From assembly GCF_011762185.1 (NCBI RefSeq), contig NZ_JAASQJ010000003.1, positions 682,001-746,000 of the forward strand: 64,000 bases of DNA. Direction: 5' to 3'. Positions 44,447 to 53,924 of the stretch are shown one piece after another. This DNA comes from Dyadobacter arcticus. Lineage in GTDB: Bacteria > Bacteroidota > Bacteroidia > Cytophagales > Spirosomataceae. The notes beneath the pieces are model-generated. The model was not told where the DNA came from. It worked only from the letters and a program-made list of their open reading frames with translations, and did not search any database. The position numbers and the translations under genes were made by a program. The stretch's first letter is position 1. Each line of letters opens with the position of its first letter.

Positions 44447-47239
44447 ATGATCAGTGCATTTTTATTAGCCATCAAAAAAAAGACATTCCTTTTCTTCGCA
44501 GTCTGCATTTGTATGACTGCCCTTTTCTTCACCCCGGGATATTCCCAGCTCAAATCGGTTGAAGGACTAAAAACGCAGCTCTCGAATCATGAACAGGAAG
44601 ATACCATCAAGGTAAACCTGCTGAATGAGCTCAGTTACCAGGACCAATGGTATAACTTTTACGGATCGCTGGCATATGCAGAAAAAGCATTGCAGATTGC
44701 TGAACGACTGTATTACAAAAAAGGGATCTCCATCGCCAGGCACAGGATCGCCCATTGTTATTGGGCACTGGGAGATAGTGACCTGTCTATAGACCAGGCA
44801 TTGAAGTCGGCGAACATAGCCGTGAAGGAACGCTTTTATTCCGCCGCCGGGGAAAGCTACCGGATTTTGGCCATCAACTACCGCGATCAGCAGGACCTTG
44901 CCAAAGCCCACATGTACATTCAAAAAGCAGAGCAGGCCGCTGTCAAATGCGGTAATTTTGATTTGCTTTCCAGAGTATACAACACTTGGGGCGTAATTGA
45001 ATATACCCAGAACGAAGATGAACTTGCGTTGGCCCGCTACACCAAGTCCCTGGCGATTGTGGAAAGTCATCATACCCTCCGGTTTCATTTATCGCAGGTT
45101 TATTCCAACATTGGGGAAATGTATGCGAAGGAAAAATATAATGATCCGAAGCTGGAATCGTACTACTATGAAAAAGCATTGTCTGTCGCGAGGAACACCC
45201 GGAACAGGTCTGCCGAGGCAGCCATTCTGAATAGCATTGCAAAAACATTGATCAGAAAAAACAGGTTTGCGGAAGCCAATGAATATCTGAACCAATCCCT
45301 GACGCTTGCAAGGGAACTGAACGTAAAAAGGATCATCAAAAATATCCTGCTGACTTTTATAGACCTGAAAGTGCGGCAGGGTAAATCGGTTGACGCCCTG
45401 GAATATGTTGAAAAATATTATGCGGTGCGCGACAGCCTGCTGAACGAGAAGAAGACCCGGCAGATTGTGGAAATGGAAACCCGTTTCGATACGGAAAAAA
45501 AGGAACAGATGATCCTGTTTTTAGAACAGCAAAAACAGATCCAGACAATCTGGACAAATATCTGGATTATCGGTTCGCTGTTTCTGCTAACTGCAATTGT
45601 ACTGGTTTATAGGTTACATCGGCTGCGGGCCCGTAAGGCCAAGCAAATGCTGGACGTCCAAACCGAGCTTAACAATAAACTCAAAGAAACCGACCAGTTG
45701 AAATCCAGGTTTTTTGCCAATATCTCACACGAATTCCGTACGCCCCTTTCGCTGATCCTGGCGCCCGTTGAAGAAATGATCACCTCCTCGTCATTGCTGA
45801 TATCTGATAAAAACAATCTCCGGATGGTCCGCAGGAATGCAAACCGCCTGCTCGACCTTGTAAACCAGCTTCTGGATCTCTCAAAGATCGATGCCGGAAA
45901 AATGAAGCTTCAAATGCAGGGCGATGGATTGCAGAATTTCCTCCAGGTGTTGGTCGCATCTTTTGATTCTTTTGCCGAAAGCCGCCTCATTCATTTCAGC
46001 AAATCCATACAGGTGCCTTCGCGGAATGCGTGGTTTGATAGGGATAAATTAGAGAAGATCATTAGCAATATCCTGTCCAATGCATTCAATTTTACCGGTG
46101 CTGGCGGTTTTGTGACCCTTTCCATCCAGGTGACTAATGATTTCGCTGATATGCTGATCGAGGTTACGGACACCGGCAAGGGTATTCCAGCAGAAGATCT
46201 GCCGCATGTTTTCTCTCCATTTTACCAAACCAGACGCATGACCGATGACAGCCAGCCCGGATCTGGGCTGGGACTGACGCTCGTTGCTGAACTCGTGAAA
46301 CTGCACAAAGGGAAAATCAACCTGAAAAGCGAATTGAACGTCGGCACGACCATTTCGATCACATTACCATTCCGAAAAGAAGATCTGGATTTTGAAGAAG
46401 TAATGAGCGTTGCTCCTGCAAAACTGGTAAATCCCGAAGTTGAGTTTAACGAATACATTACGGGTAAAGCAGAGGTCAATGCGCACGGATCTGAATGCAT
46501 TCTGATCGTGGAAGACAATAAGGAACTGCGGAGTTTCATTGCCTCCTGTTTTGACGACGATTTTAGGATTTTACAAGCGGAAGATGGCGAAGAAGGCCTA
46601 AAACTGGCCATCGAGAAAGTGCCTGACCTCATTATTTCGGATGTTATGATGCCAAAAATGGATGGGGTTATATTGACCGAAAAACTAAAAACTGACGACC
46701 GCACAAGCCACATCCCCGTCATGCTGCTCACCGCGAAAACCAATGCCGATTCGCGCATGGATGGTTACCGGAGCGGCGCAGATGATTATCTGGCCAAACC
46801 CTTTTCCACGGAAGAATTGCGCGTTCGGGTGGCAAACCTGATTGAGTTACGGAAAAAACTGGCTTCAAAATACCGGAGAAATTTATTGGCACCAGCGGAA
46901 CCGAACAAAATGGTTTCGCTGGATGACAAATTCATGATCAATTTAAGCACACTTATTGAGGTACATCTCAGCGATCCTTCGTTCGGCGTTGAGCAGCTGG
47001 CGGAGGAAATGTGCATGAGCAGGACCCAACTTTTCAGGAAGGTAAAAGCATTAACAGACATCTCTCCCAATGAGCTGATCAATGATATTCGATTGCAGCG
47101 CGCAGCTGAAATGATCCGTTTCAAAGCCGACTCGCTTACGCAGATCAGCTACGCCGTGGGTTACAACGAGCAGTCGTATTTCGCGAAACGTTTCAAACGA
47201 AAATTCGGTGTTTCTCCCAGTGAGTATGCCAATCCGTGA
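44447..47239 (+). CDS. Hybrid one-protein two-component system: TPR, kinase, receiver, AraC
   Basis: Protein of 930 residues that senses and regulates in one chain. Signal/anchor (about 8-33), TPR repeats (about 45-350), membrane helix (about 371-388), HisKA with His428 (NISHEFRTPLS), HATPase with DTGKGIP (575-581) and GSGLGLTLV, a receiver domain (683-800) with Asp732 (SDVMMPKMDG), and an AraC DNA-binding domain (825-930) ending RKFGVSPSEYANP. The receiver and AraC parts let it bind DNA directly from the membrane. Targets may include the divergent permease or the WG-repeat gene, but no site was pinned. Confidence 0.95.
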   Translation: MISAFLLAIKKKTFLFFAVCICMTALFFTPGYSQLKSVEGLKTQLSNHEQEDTIKVNLLNELSYQDQWYNFYGSLAYAEKALQIAERLYYKKGISIARHRIAHCYWALGDSDLSIDQALKSANIAVKERFYSAAGESYRILAINYRDQQDLAKAHMYIQKAEQAAVKCGNFDLLSRVYNTWGVIEYTQNEDELALARYTKSLAIVESHHTLRFHLSQVYSNIGEMYAKEKYNDPKLESYYYEKALSVARNTRNRSAEAAILNSIAKTLIRKNRFAEANEYLNQSLTLARELNVKRIIKNILLTFIDLKVRQGKSVDALEYVEKYYAVRDSLLNEKKTRQIVEMETRFDTEKKEQMILFLEQQKQIQTIWTNIWIIGSLFLLTAIVLVYRLHRLRARKAKQMLDVQTELNNKLKETDQLKSRFFANISHEFRTPLSLILAPVEEMITSSSLLISDKNNLRMVRRNANRLLDLVNQLLDLSKIDAGKMKLQMQGDGLQNFLQVLVASFDSFAESRLIHFSKSIQVPSRNAWFDRDKLEKIISNILSNAFNFTGAGGFVTLSIQVTNDFADMLIEVTDTGKGIPAEDLPHVFSPFYQTRRMTDDSQPGSGLGLTLVAELVKLHKGKINLKSELNVGTTISITLPFRKEDLDFEEVMSVAPAKLVNPEVEFNEYITGKAEVNAHGSECILIVEDNKELRSFIASCFDDDFRILQAEDGEEGLKLAIEKVPDLIISDVMMPKMDGVILTEKLKTDDRTSHIPVMLLTAKTNADSRMDGYRSGADDYLAKPFSTEELRVRVANLIELRKKLASKYRRNLLAPAEPNKMVSLDDKFMINLSTLIEVHLSDPSFGVEQLAEEMCMSRTQLFRKVKALTDISPNELINDIRLQRAAEMIRFKADSLTQISYAVGYNEQSYFAKRFKRKFGVSPSEYANP

Positions 47240-47327
47240 TCAGGATTTTCTCAATTTCTGTGAGTAATGAATAAATCCTTACTGGAAATTTCAAGGATAA
47301 TTTTAGTAAAAAAAATAAAAGCATTAA

Positions 47328-47366
47328 AACCGGCCCCGGTCAGATTAAGTAGGTGCGGTTTTTTAT
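47328..47366 (+). terminator. Probable terminator after the hybrid sensor gene
   Basis: AAACCGGCCCC and GGTGCGGTTT form an imperfect stem followed by TTTT. It is 88 bp after the stop. Confidence 0.45.
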
Positions 47367-47411
47367 ATTAGCTGTTCATTTCCAATCATCTGACCAAACT
47401 CCTCTTTTTGA

Positions 47412-48728
47412 ATGTTTCAATCGGCTTCCCGGTATATTCCTTTTCTTTTAATCCTCCTGAATGTTCCCCAGGCAATTGCGCAATCCTGGCTTACCGAATA
47501 TAAGGAACACCGCAAGTTCGACGGAGGTTATATCGTCAAAAAAGTAGCCATTCCTTGCCGGTCTTATGAAGCTTACCTGGTTGACGCAAACGGTAAAAAG
47601 CTGACGCCTGCCTTCCGCGATATTGCTGATTTTTACGATGGACTCGCCGAATTTGTACCTATGCAGCAGGATTTGGAAGGCTTTGGTCTTCACGGTTTTA
47701 TCAATAAAAAAGGGGAAATTATTATCAATCCCATTTACACAGGCACTGATCATTTTCAGGATGGAAAAACCTGGGTTATTTACCGCGCCGGGAAACAATT
47801 TGGCTTATCATACATTGATACACAAGGGAAAACGATTTATAAAGTTCCGATCCATTATTTCAATAAAGATTTTATGATTTCCAAAGCAGAGGTGAGATTC
47901 CTTTGCAGCCGGGATACCAGAGAAGATGTGATCTGGTGGCAGAAAAGGGACTTTTTCATCCTGAATTTCAATTTTAGCCCATTCATTGAGAATGAGATCA
48001 AGAAGTCAAAATTCATTTACCATTTCCTTTATAAGGGCAAATACGGCATCATTGATAAAAACATGATCCTGAGAGTGCCGGTTTCGTTGGACGATATTGA
48101 TCCAACTTACGAATTTTCAGGCCAGGGAATGGAAAGGGTGAAATATGGGGACAAATATGGTTATATCAATGTTTTCAACGGCGATATTATTGTCCCTTTT
48201 ATCTATTCCGATACCCGCAAGCCTACTAATGGATTATTTTGGGTAAAAAAGAATAATAAATGGGGCTGTATTGACAAAACCGGTAAAACCAGAATTGCAT
48301 TTCTATACGATGAAGCCACTGGGTTTACTGCCGAAGACCGCTCGGCAGTGGCCATCAATGGAAAATTTGGGCACATTGATAAATCCGGAAAAATAAGAAC
48401 GCCGCTCAAATACGATTTCGCTTCGTACTATAATCACGGCCGTTCTATGGTCAGGATTGATGATAAATATGGCTACATTGATACCACAGGCCGGTTTATC
48501 ACAGAGGCTATCTATGACGAAGCATTGCCTTTCGATAAAGTGACAACCAATGTCGAACGCTCCTGGCTGAGGTATCAGTTGGCGCTCGACGGAAGTGAAA
48601 AGTTAGTTGGCTTTTCGTACAAGCTCAATGCCGTTTTCATCCTCATCGCATTGTTCATCTACGTCCGCATTAACAGCTTCCTTTTTAATCGCTTCAAGAA
48701 AACAAAAGCATTAAAAGCCCAAAAGTAA
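47412..48728 (+). CDS. WG-repeat protein with C-terminal membrane helix
   Basis: Protein of 438 residues with a signal peptide (PFLLILLNVPQAIAQS). Most of it is built from about seven WG-type repeats of about 40 residues, e.g. KFGHIDKSGKIRTPLKYDFA and KWGCIDKTGKTRIAF. It ends with one hydrophobic helix (VFILIALFIYVRINSFLF) and a basic tail, so it is a membrane protein with an outer beta domain. WG repeats probably bind protein or peptide, but the role is unknown. It follows the hybrid sensor by about 170 bp. Confidence 0.88.
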   Translation: MFQSASRYIPFLLILLNVPQAIAQSWLTEYKEHRKFDGGYIVKKVAIPCRSYEAYLVDANGKKLTPAFRDIADFYDGLAEFVPMQQDLEGFGLHGFINKKGEIIINPIYTGTDHFQDGKTWVIYRAGKQFGLSYIDTQGKTIYKVPIHYFNKDFMISKAEVRFLCSRDTREDVIWWQKRDFFILNFNFSPFIENEIKKSKFIYHFLYKGKYGIIDKNMILRVPVSLDDIDPTYEFSGQGMERVKYGDKYGYINVFNGDIIVPFIYSDTRKPTNGLFWVKKNNKWGCIDKTGKTRIAFLYDEATGFTAEDRSAVAINGKFGHIDKSGKIRTPLKYDFASYYNHGRSMVRIDDKYGYIDTTGRFITEAIYDEALPFDKVTTNVERSWLRYQLALDGSEKLVGFSYKLNAVFILIALFIYVRINSFLFNRFKKTKALKAQK

Positions 48729-48827
48729 TTTGGCACAATTCCCCCTCTGATTTGTCGGTTTTGCACAGTGCCGAGAGAATCGATTGATATTAGTTTTGAT
48801 CAATCAATTCTAAAACATATCTCACCC

Positions 48828-49328
48828 ATGGCAACTAAGCACAAACTTTCCCCGAATTTTTGGTTTGATAACCAGGCCGAAGAAGCTGCAAATTTCTATG
48901 TTTCGATCTTCAAAGATTCGAAAATCACAAAAACTACCTATTACGGAAATGTTGGCAACGACATTCATGGCCAAAAAGCAGGCAGCGTAATGACGGTTGA
49001 ATATGAGATTGAAGGTCAGCGGTTTGTAAATTTAAATGGCGGTCCCGTGTTTCGATTTAACGAATCCATTTCTTTCATCGTGGACTGTGAAACCCAGGAA
49101 GAAATCGATTATTACTGGGAGAAACTCGGAGATGGCGGCGATCCCAAAGCGCAGCAATGCGGCTGGCTTAAAGATAAGTTTGGCGTTTCCTGGCAAGTTG
49201 TTCCAGTGATGCTGGAAGAAATGGGTTCTAATCCCGACGATCCAGGATACCTGAGGGCATTCGGAGCGATGATGCAGATGAAGAAAATGGATATTGCAGC
49301 GCTCGAAAAGGCCTACCGCGGAGAATAA
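48828..49328 (+). CDS. VOC/PhnB-like protein
   Basis: Protein of 166 residues, start MATKHKLSPNFWFDN at 48828; the frame reaches 48768 but the extra part is unlike the family. It has the vicinal oxygen chelate repeat pattern: FDNQAEEAANFYVSIFKDSKI, then ISFIVDCETQEEIDYYWEKL and CGWLKDKFGVSWQVVP. Homologues are called 3-demethylubiquinone methyltransferase-like by old annotation, without support. It is convergent with the sigma gene and overlaps its end by 16 bp. Function unknown. Confidence 0.88.
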   Translation: MATKHKLSPNFWFDNQAEEAANFYVSIFKDSKITKTTYYGNVGNDIHGQKAGSVMTVEYEIEGQRFVNLNGGPVFRFNESISFIVDCETQEEIDYYWEKLGDGGDPKAQQCGWLKDKFGVSWQVVPVMLEEMGSNPDDPGYLRAFGAMMQMKKMDIAALEKAYRGE

Positions 49329-50554
49329 CGCGAGTACTCAATTTTCTTCTGTATCGCGCGCTTTTCGCTTTCCGTTTTGGCCATTGAAAGTGCTTTTTCA
49401 AAATGCTGCTGGGCTGCTTTGTTGTCAATTCCACTGTAAAGCTCGCCCAGCAGCAAATAATAAAAATGGTTGTCTGTTAATCCCAATTTCACCGCTTCCT
49501 TAATCGCTACTCCCTTTCCTTTTGCTTTCGATAATGCATAAGTCCGGTTCAAAGCTGCTATGGGCATGTATTGGATTTGCAGGAGCCGGTTATAGTACTG
49601 CAAAATGCTTTCCCACTTTTCGTTCGTATCCGCTTTTTGGGTATGCCAATAAGCAATGCCTGCTTCCAGATGATACCTGGATAACCTGTCGCCACCCGCA
49701 GCGCAATGCAGAAAATAGCCACCTTTACTGATCAGATCAGTATTCCAAAGATTAGTATCCTGCTCGTCGTACAACACAAGCTCACCATCACCATCCAGCC
49801 GCGCAGCAAAGCGCGAAGCGTGAAAGCACATGAGAGATAGCAATGCATTGACTTGCGGTTTGTTGGTCAACTTATTTTCAATCAACATGGTACATAAGCG
49901 CATTGCTTCCAGACAAAGCTCCTTCCGCAGCGTTTCATTTTTGCTGACAGAATAATATCCTTCATTGAAAAGCAGATAAATGGTGGTTAGGACTGGCTCC
50001 AACCTATCTTCAATGTCGCCTGGAGCGGGAAGTTCGATGGTGATTTTTTCTTCCCTGAGTTTTTCCTTTGCTCGCAAAAGTCTTTTATTGATGGTATCCT
50101 TTCCCGTCTGAAACGCATCGGCGATTTCTTGAATACCGAAACCGCATAAAATGCGGAGCGACAAGCCAATTTGTGATTCAGTGGAAATGGCGGGGTGACA
50201 TACCGCAAACATCATTTGCAACTGGCTGTCGTTAATATTCTGAGGCGAAAGATCAATGTCCATCTCCTCGAAATCCGAAGCATTTGTTATGATCTCAGGA
50301 AGGATCTTTTCTTGGAAAATGGCATTCCGGTGCAGATGATTTTTCGCTTTATTCTTCGCAACGTTGTAAAGCCAGCCCGCCGGATTGGCCGGCACCCCTT
50401 CAATTCCCCAGGACTGAGTCGCTGTCAGAAAAGTTTCACTTGCAATATCCTCCGCAGTTTCCATATCCTGAAAACCAAAGCGGCGGCACAACACAGCGAC
50501 AATTTTCCTGTACTCAGTCCTGAAAAGATGCGGGATCAAATCCAATTGCTCCAT
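49313..50554 (-). CDS. Second ECF42-like sigma factor
   Basis: Sigma factor of 413 residues with sigma region 2 (METAEDIASETFLTATQSWG, then PAGWLYNVAKNKAKNHLHR), region 4 (GLSLRILCGFGIQEIADAFQTGKDTINKRLLRAKEKL) and a long helical C-terminal domain (FNEGYYSVSKNETLRKELCLEAMRL, then AALNRTYALSKAKG). It shares the plan of the sigma at 14047. It is the last gene of an operon RibD_C-like, YCII, sigma. Just before its ATG the mRNA can form a very stable UUCG hairpin (50562-50581), which may limit translation. Ends in YSPR. Confidence 0.92.
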   Translation of the reverse strand: MEQLDLIPHLFRTEYRKIVAVLCRRFGFQDMETAEDIASETFLTATQSWGIEGVPANPAGWLYNVAKNKAKNHLHRNAIFQEKILPEIITNASDFEEMDIDLSPQNINDSQLQMMFAVCHPAISTESQIGLSLRILCGFGIQEIADAFQTGKDTINKRLLRAKEKLREEKITIELPAPGDIEDRLEPVLTTIYLLFNEGYYSVSKNETLRKELCLEAMRLCTMLIENKLTNKPQVNALLSLMCFHASRFAARLDGDGELVLYDEQDTNLWNTDLISKGGYFLHCAAGGDRLSRYHLEAGIAYWHTQKADTNEKWESILQYYNRLLQIQYMPIAALNRTYALSKAKGKGVAIKEAVKLGLTDNHFYYLLLGELYSGIDNKAAQQHFEKALSMAKTESEKRAIQKKIEYSRYSPR

Positions 50555-50561
50555 CTTGGGT

Positions 50562-50581
50562 CCCCGGGCCGAAGCCCGGGG
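50562..50581 (-). promoter_or_regulatory. GC-only hairpin with UUCG loop before sigma start
   Basis: In the mRNA: CCCCGGGC-UUCG-GCCCGGGG, eight G-C pairs and a C(UUCG)G tetraloop, then ACCCAAG and the ATG of the sigma gene. There is no T-run, so it is not a normal terminator. It sits where the ribosome binds. Confidence 0.75.
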
Positions 50582-50598
50582 GTAATTGATTTACAATT

Positions 50599-50955
50599 TT
50601 ACTGTTGTTGATGCAAGGCTGATATTTTTCGGATTTCTACTGAATTTCCGGGGCCATTCAGGATTGGACAGGCACTGGCCAGTTCAGTTGCTTCTTCCAG
50701 GCTTGCCGCTTTGACGATAATGAAACCGGCAATCGATTCCTTAATCTCTACAAATGGACCGTCAGTTACCACATCGCCGTATTTGAGGACTTTCCCTTCC
50801 ACAGACAAGCCTTTACCTCCGCTAAATTTATTTTGCGCTGCTATCCCTCCTACCCAATCCTGGTATTGTTTCATATAATCCTGCATTTGCTCCGGCGACG
50901 GCTGCGCGTCTTTGGTGAGCAGGTCCAGACGCATAAAAATGATGTATTCGTCCAT
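50599..50955 (-). CDS. YCII-related (DGPF-type) protein
   Basis: Protein of 118 residues with the dimeric alpha/beta barrel pattern of YCII/DGPF proteins: MDEYIIFMRLDLL, then WVGGIAAQNKFSGGKGLSVEG, TDGPFVEIKESIAGFIIVKA and the closing helix/strand EEATELASACPILNGPGNSVEIR. The DGPF motif is visible as TDGPF. It is 44 bp before the sigma gene and 12 bp after the RibD_C-like gene, so all three are one operon. This is the canonical setting of ECF42-type sigma factors. Biochemical role unknown. Confidence 0.92.
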   Translation of the reverse strand: MDEYIIFMRLDLLTKDAQPSPEQMQDYMKQYQDWVGGIAAQNKFSGGKGLSVEGKVLKYGDVVTDGPFVEIKESIAGFIIVKAASLEEATELASACPILNGPGNSVEIRKISALHQQQ

Positions 50956-50967
50956 TGTTCCTAATGT

Positions 50968-51537
50968 TTATTTTGTGATTGACATTGGGACATAATTAAG
51001 CAAAACCACTCCGCTATCAAAGGTTTTGGTATCCACCAAGTTAAGGTCGAGTTTGCTTTTAATCCCAGTGAATAACGGTGTACCCTCTCCTATTGCCACT
51101 GGATCGATCATAATCCCAAAATGGTCTATCAACCCTGCATCTGCCAATTGAGCCACAATGCTTCCGCTGCCCAATATGGTCATTTGCACATTCGGATCAG
51201 CTTTAAGTTTCTTGATCTCTTCAATCAGGTCGCCTTTAATCAACCTTGTATTCTCCCAATCAACGGATTCCAAAGTTGTTGAAAACACGATTTTAGAAGA
51301 TTCGTTCATGCCTTTTGCTACTTCCGGCATACTTTCCAATGCCATCGGCGAAGGCCACCAGCTTGCCATTTGATCATACGTGGTTCGACCAAATATGAGT
51401 ATTGATGTCCGCGATTCCATTTTGTCGGAAGCGAAACTGCTTTCCTCCCCTCCATGCCGATGCCAGCTGATATCTCCATCGGCCCCTTTGTAAAATCCAT
51501 TCAATGTCAAAAAATTAAATGCGCTTAACGTTCCCAT
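50968..51537 (-). CDS. RibD_C/DHFR-like reductase
   Basis: Protein of 189 residues of the dihydrofolate reductase/RibD C-terminal fold. It starts MGTLSAFNFLTLNGFYKG, then SILIFGRTTYDQMASWWPSP, VDWENTRLIKGDLIEEIKKLK and the NADPH motif MTILGSGSIVAQLADAGLIDHFGIMIDPV. Such small proteins are NADPH reductases of unknown substrate, not folate or riboflavin enzymes. It leads the operon with the YCII and sigma genes (12 bp gap). A DHFR-like partner of this kind is absent at the other sigma locus. Confidence 0.9.
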   Translation of the reverse strand: MGTLSAFNFLTLNGFYKGADGDISWHRHGGEESSFASDKMESRTSILIFGRTTYDQMASWWPSPMALESMPEVAKGMNESSKIVFSTTLESVDWENTRLIKGDLIEEIKKLKADPNVQMTILGSGSIVAQLADAGLIDHFGIMIDPVAIGEGTPLFTGIKSKLDLNLVDTKTFDSGVVLLNYVPMSITK

Positions 51538-51930
51538 GTTTTTAAAGTTTTGCTAATGTAAATAGTCGTTTCACGATCATTACAAATGAGAATGAAGGAA
51601 TGGGACATGGGACATGGGGTTGAGACAGGCTCAACTGGGAACCGCTGTCTTCGTCTGCCCCTGTTAAAATAACGAGTGACATACTGATTGGAAAGCGATT
51701 GTCCAAGGATGAGCTAGCTAAAAATGCCAATCATAGCACCAATTTTAAAATTCCTTGACATTCAATTACCCCGGATATCAATTAAGATTCAAGTTTTTCT
51801 CACCTGTTACCAAATACCACTACATTTTGAGAGCAGAATGTCACGAAGGTTAGGTTTTTTTAGCGAGACCTATCTGAGTCTTGATGAGGTGCAATAGTCA
51901 GAAAGCCTAAAATACCAGCTCAACTTTCCC
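51538..51930. other. Intergenic region
   Basis: 393 bp between the RibD_C-like start and the T9SS protein end. It contains a short direct repeat TGGGACATGGGACATGGGG and the hairpin GTTGAG-ACAGG-CTCAAC near 51613-51630. A weak -7-like TACATTAG reads toward the RibD_C gene. No gene seen. Confidence 0.55.
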
Positions 51931-53667
51931 CTACCGCAGCAAATTCACAACCCCATTGTGATCAATCACCGTTCCATTATTAAGCTCCACTTTAATTTTA
52001 TACGGATATACACCAGCCGCTGAGAGCAGACCCTGGTAGGTGCCGTCCCAGCCTGAGGATGGGTCGGAGAAGGGGAAATTGGTTTTACGGAATATAATCT
52101 CACCCCAGCGGTTGTAAACCGTCATTTCCCGGATCATTTTCACGCATTTATTGCCGTAAACAAAAAAGATTTCATTCATCTCGTCTTGATTGGGTGAAAA
52201 TGCCTCGGGCGCTTCAATGCCGCAAGGTTTTACATACACTTGTACTTTGGCATTCTTTTCACACACTGCATTCGGATCGGTAACTTGTAAAAGAAACACG
52301 GTCGAAGCCTTGGGTGAAGCCCACGGACTAGGGCAATTGGTACAGGATAACCCAGGTTGCTGCCAGTAATATCGGTATTCGCCCGCGGGTTCGACCAGCG
52401 ATTGTACCTGCACGCTGTCGCCCTGCGTAATGGAGAGTGTCGAGGATACGGACAAGTCAATGCTGATCACTTCCAGAATGGTGGTAACAATGCTGTCGCA
52501 ACCGGTGACTTGCCGGATGTTTCTAATATAGGTTCCGGACGTTGCGAAGGCGGTATCCCCTACCACAAGACTTTCTCCTTCACAAATACTAATATTTTGG
52601 GTGTAATTCCCCACAGGATTTACTTTGAGCGTCAGTGTAACCGTACTATCGCAGACATTGCTTTTGCTTACATTCCTAACAAATGTACCGCTTGTGCGAT
52701 ACACCGTGTCACCCACTGCAACTGATTCGCCCTCACAAATCGTGTCCGAAATCATTGCCCCAGTCTTTTTAAATGTCAGGGTATAGTCCAGCTTCAATGC
52801 GCAAGATTCATCCAGACTGCCCAGCGGCGTTAGTTTAACGTCATATTCATCACCCAGGCGGGCGTTAACCTGCACATTTTGAGTGGTTTCGCCATTGTTC
52901 CAAAGATATTTGCTGAATCCAGCGGGTGCCATTAATGTAAGAAAACCACTTTCATCCGGACAATTGGAGGCCGCTTTAATCTCTGATTTTAAACATTCCG
53001 CGTCAAAATAAGCATAACCATAATGCCGCATCCTTGTACAGCCATGTACCGTAACGACAATGCTAAGCGTTTTGCCCACAAAACTTCTAAGGTCAATCGC
53101 GCCGGTAGTCCAGTTACGGTATTGAATATCACCCGACGATTCAAAGCCATCGACGGTATTGGCGCCCTGCAATTGGATGTTATAGGCGCTGCATGGAAGT
53201 TCCTCTCCGTTGCTGTCGAAAATCAGAATATCAAAACCCGGCTTTTGATAGGGCTGGTGATTAGCTCTTCCATCGAGTCCGGTATTTTGCAAGACTACCG
53301 CGAATTTGTACTGGAACAAGGTATTGTCAGGCGTTACCTTATAACTAGCGTGTATCCTGCTAAAATGCCCTCCTTCTACGACATTTCCAATACGAATGGA
53401 ATGTTTGCTTCCAGGAGCAACCATGGGAATGGAAGGAACCTTCGGATCGTTACCATCGCTGATGCTAGTCACATAATGTTCGTTGCTGTGCGTACCGGTG
53501 ATCTCAGGTGAGAAATTTGTCTTCTGATTTTCATCGGTCACAGTACCGTAACCCAGCACCCAGCCTGCTGTGTTCCCCTGATCAAAACCTATATTATTGC
53601 AATCCACCTGCGCCAATGCAGGATATGAAAAAAGCCAGACAGTCAGCACACGTATAAATTGTTTCAT
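51931..53667 (-). CDS. Secreted protein with CHU_C (T9SS type B) domain
   Basis: Protein of 578 residues, start MKQFIRVLTVWLFSYPALAQV at ATG 53667 (signal peptide); the frame continues to 53724 but only adds residues ahead of the signal. The N-terminal region (about 25-230) is a beta domain, followed by two repeats with DTICEGESVAVGDTVYRTSGTF and ISICEGESLVVGDTAFATSGTY. The C-terminal about 85 residues are the gliding-motility-associated CHU_C domain (PEAFSPNQDEMNEIFFVYG, YNRWGEIIF, GWDGTYQG). It should be carried by type IX secretion and stay on the surface. Binding target unknown. Confidence 0.92.
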   Translation of the reverse strand: MKQFIRVLTVWLFSYPALAQVDCNNIGFDQGNTAGWVLGYGTVTDENQKTNFSPEITGTHSNEHYVTSISDGNDPKVPSIPMVAPGSKHSIRIGNVVEGGHFSRIHASYKVTPDNTLFQYKFAVVLQNTGLDGRANHQPYQKPGFDILIFDSNGEELPCSAYNIQLQGANTVDGFESSGDIQYRNWTTGAIDLRSFVGKTLSIVVTVHGCTRMRHYGYAYFDAECLKSEIKAASNCPDESGFLTLMAPAGFSKYLWNNGETTQNVQVNARLGDEYDVKLTPLGSLDESCALKLDYTLTFKKTGAMISDTICEGESVAVGDTVYRTSGTFVRNVSKSNVCDSTVTLTLKVNPVGNYTQNISICEGESLVVGDTAFATSGTYIRNIRQVTGCDSIVTTILEVISIDLSVSSTLSITQGDSVQVQSLVEPAGEYRYYWQQPGLSCTNCPSPWASPKASTVFLLQVTDPNAVCEKNAKVQVYVKPCGIEAPEAFSPNQDEMNEIFFVYGNKCVKMIREMTVYNRWGEIIFRKTNFPFSDPSSGWDGTYQGLLSAAGVYPYKIKVELNNGTVIDHNGVVNLLR

Positions 53668-53924
53668 CAAATAGCAGTTTGCACTACAATTTACGCATTT
53701 TGTAACCACCTCGTTGCAATTCAATTTATTGAAAAAAGAGGATTATAAACAAAATAATAGGAGACAATCATAAAAGTTTGGGACTTTGCCTCGAAAACAA
53801 TGCTTTAAATGGGCCAGATGCGCTTTTCTTATCTTTTAAAGCAGTATTTCGCAAGATCACAGTACTTCTTATCTGTTGCGGTCAAAAACAATTTTCTGTT
53901 TACTAACTAAACCATTAACCGATT

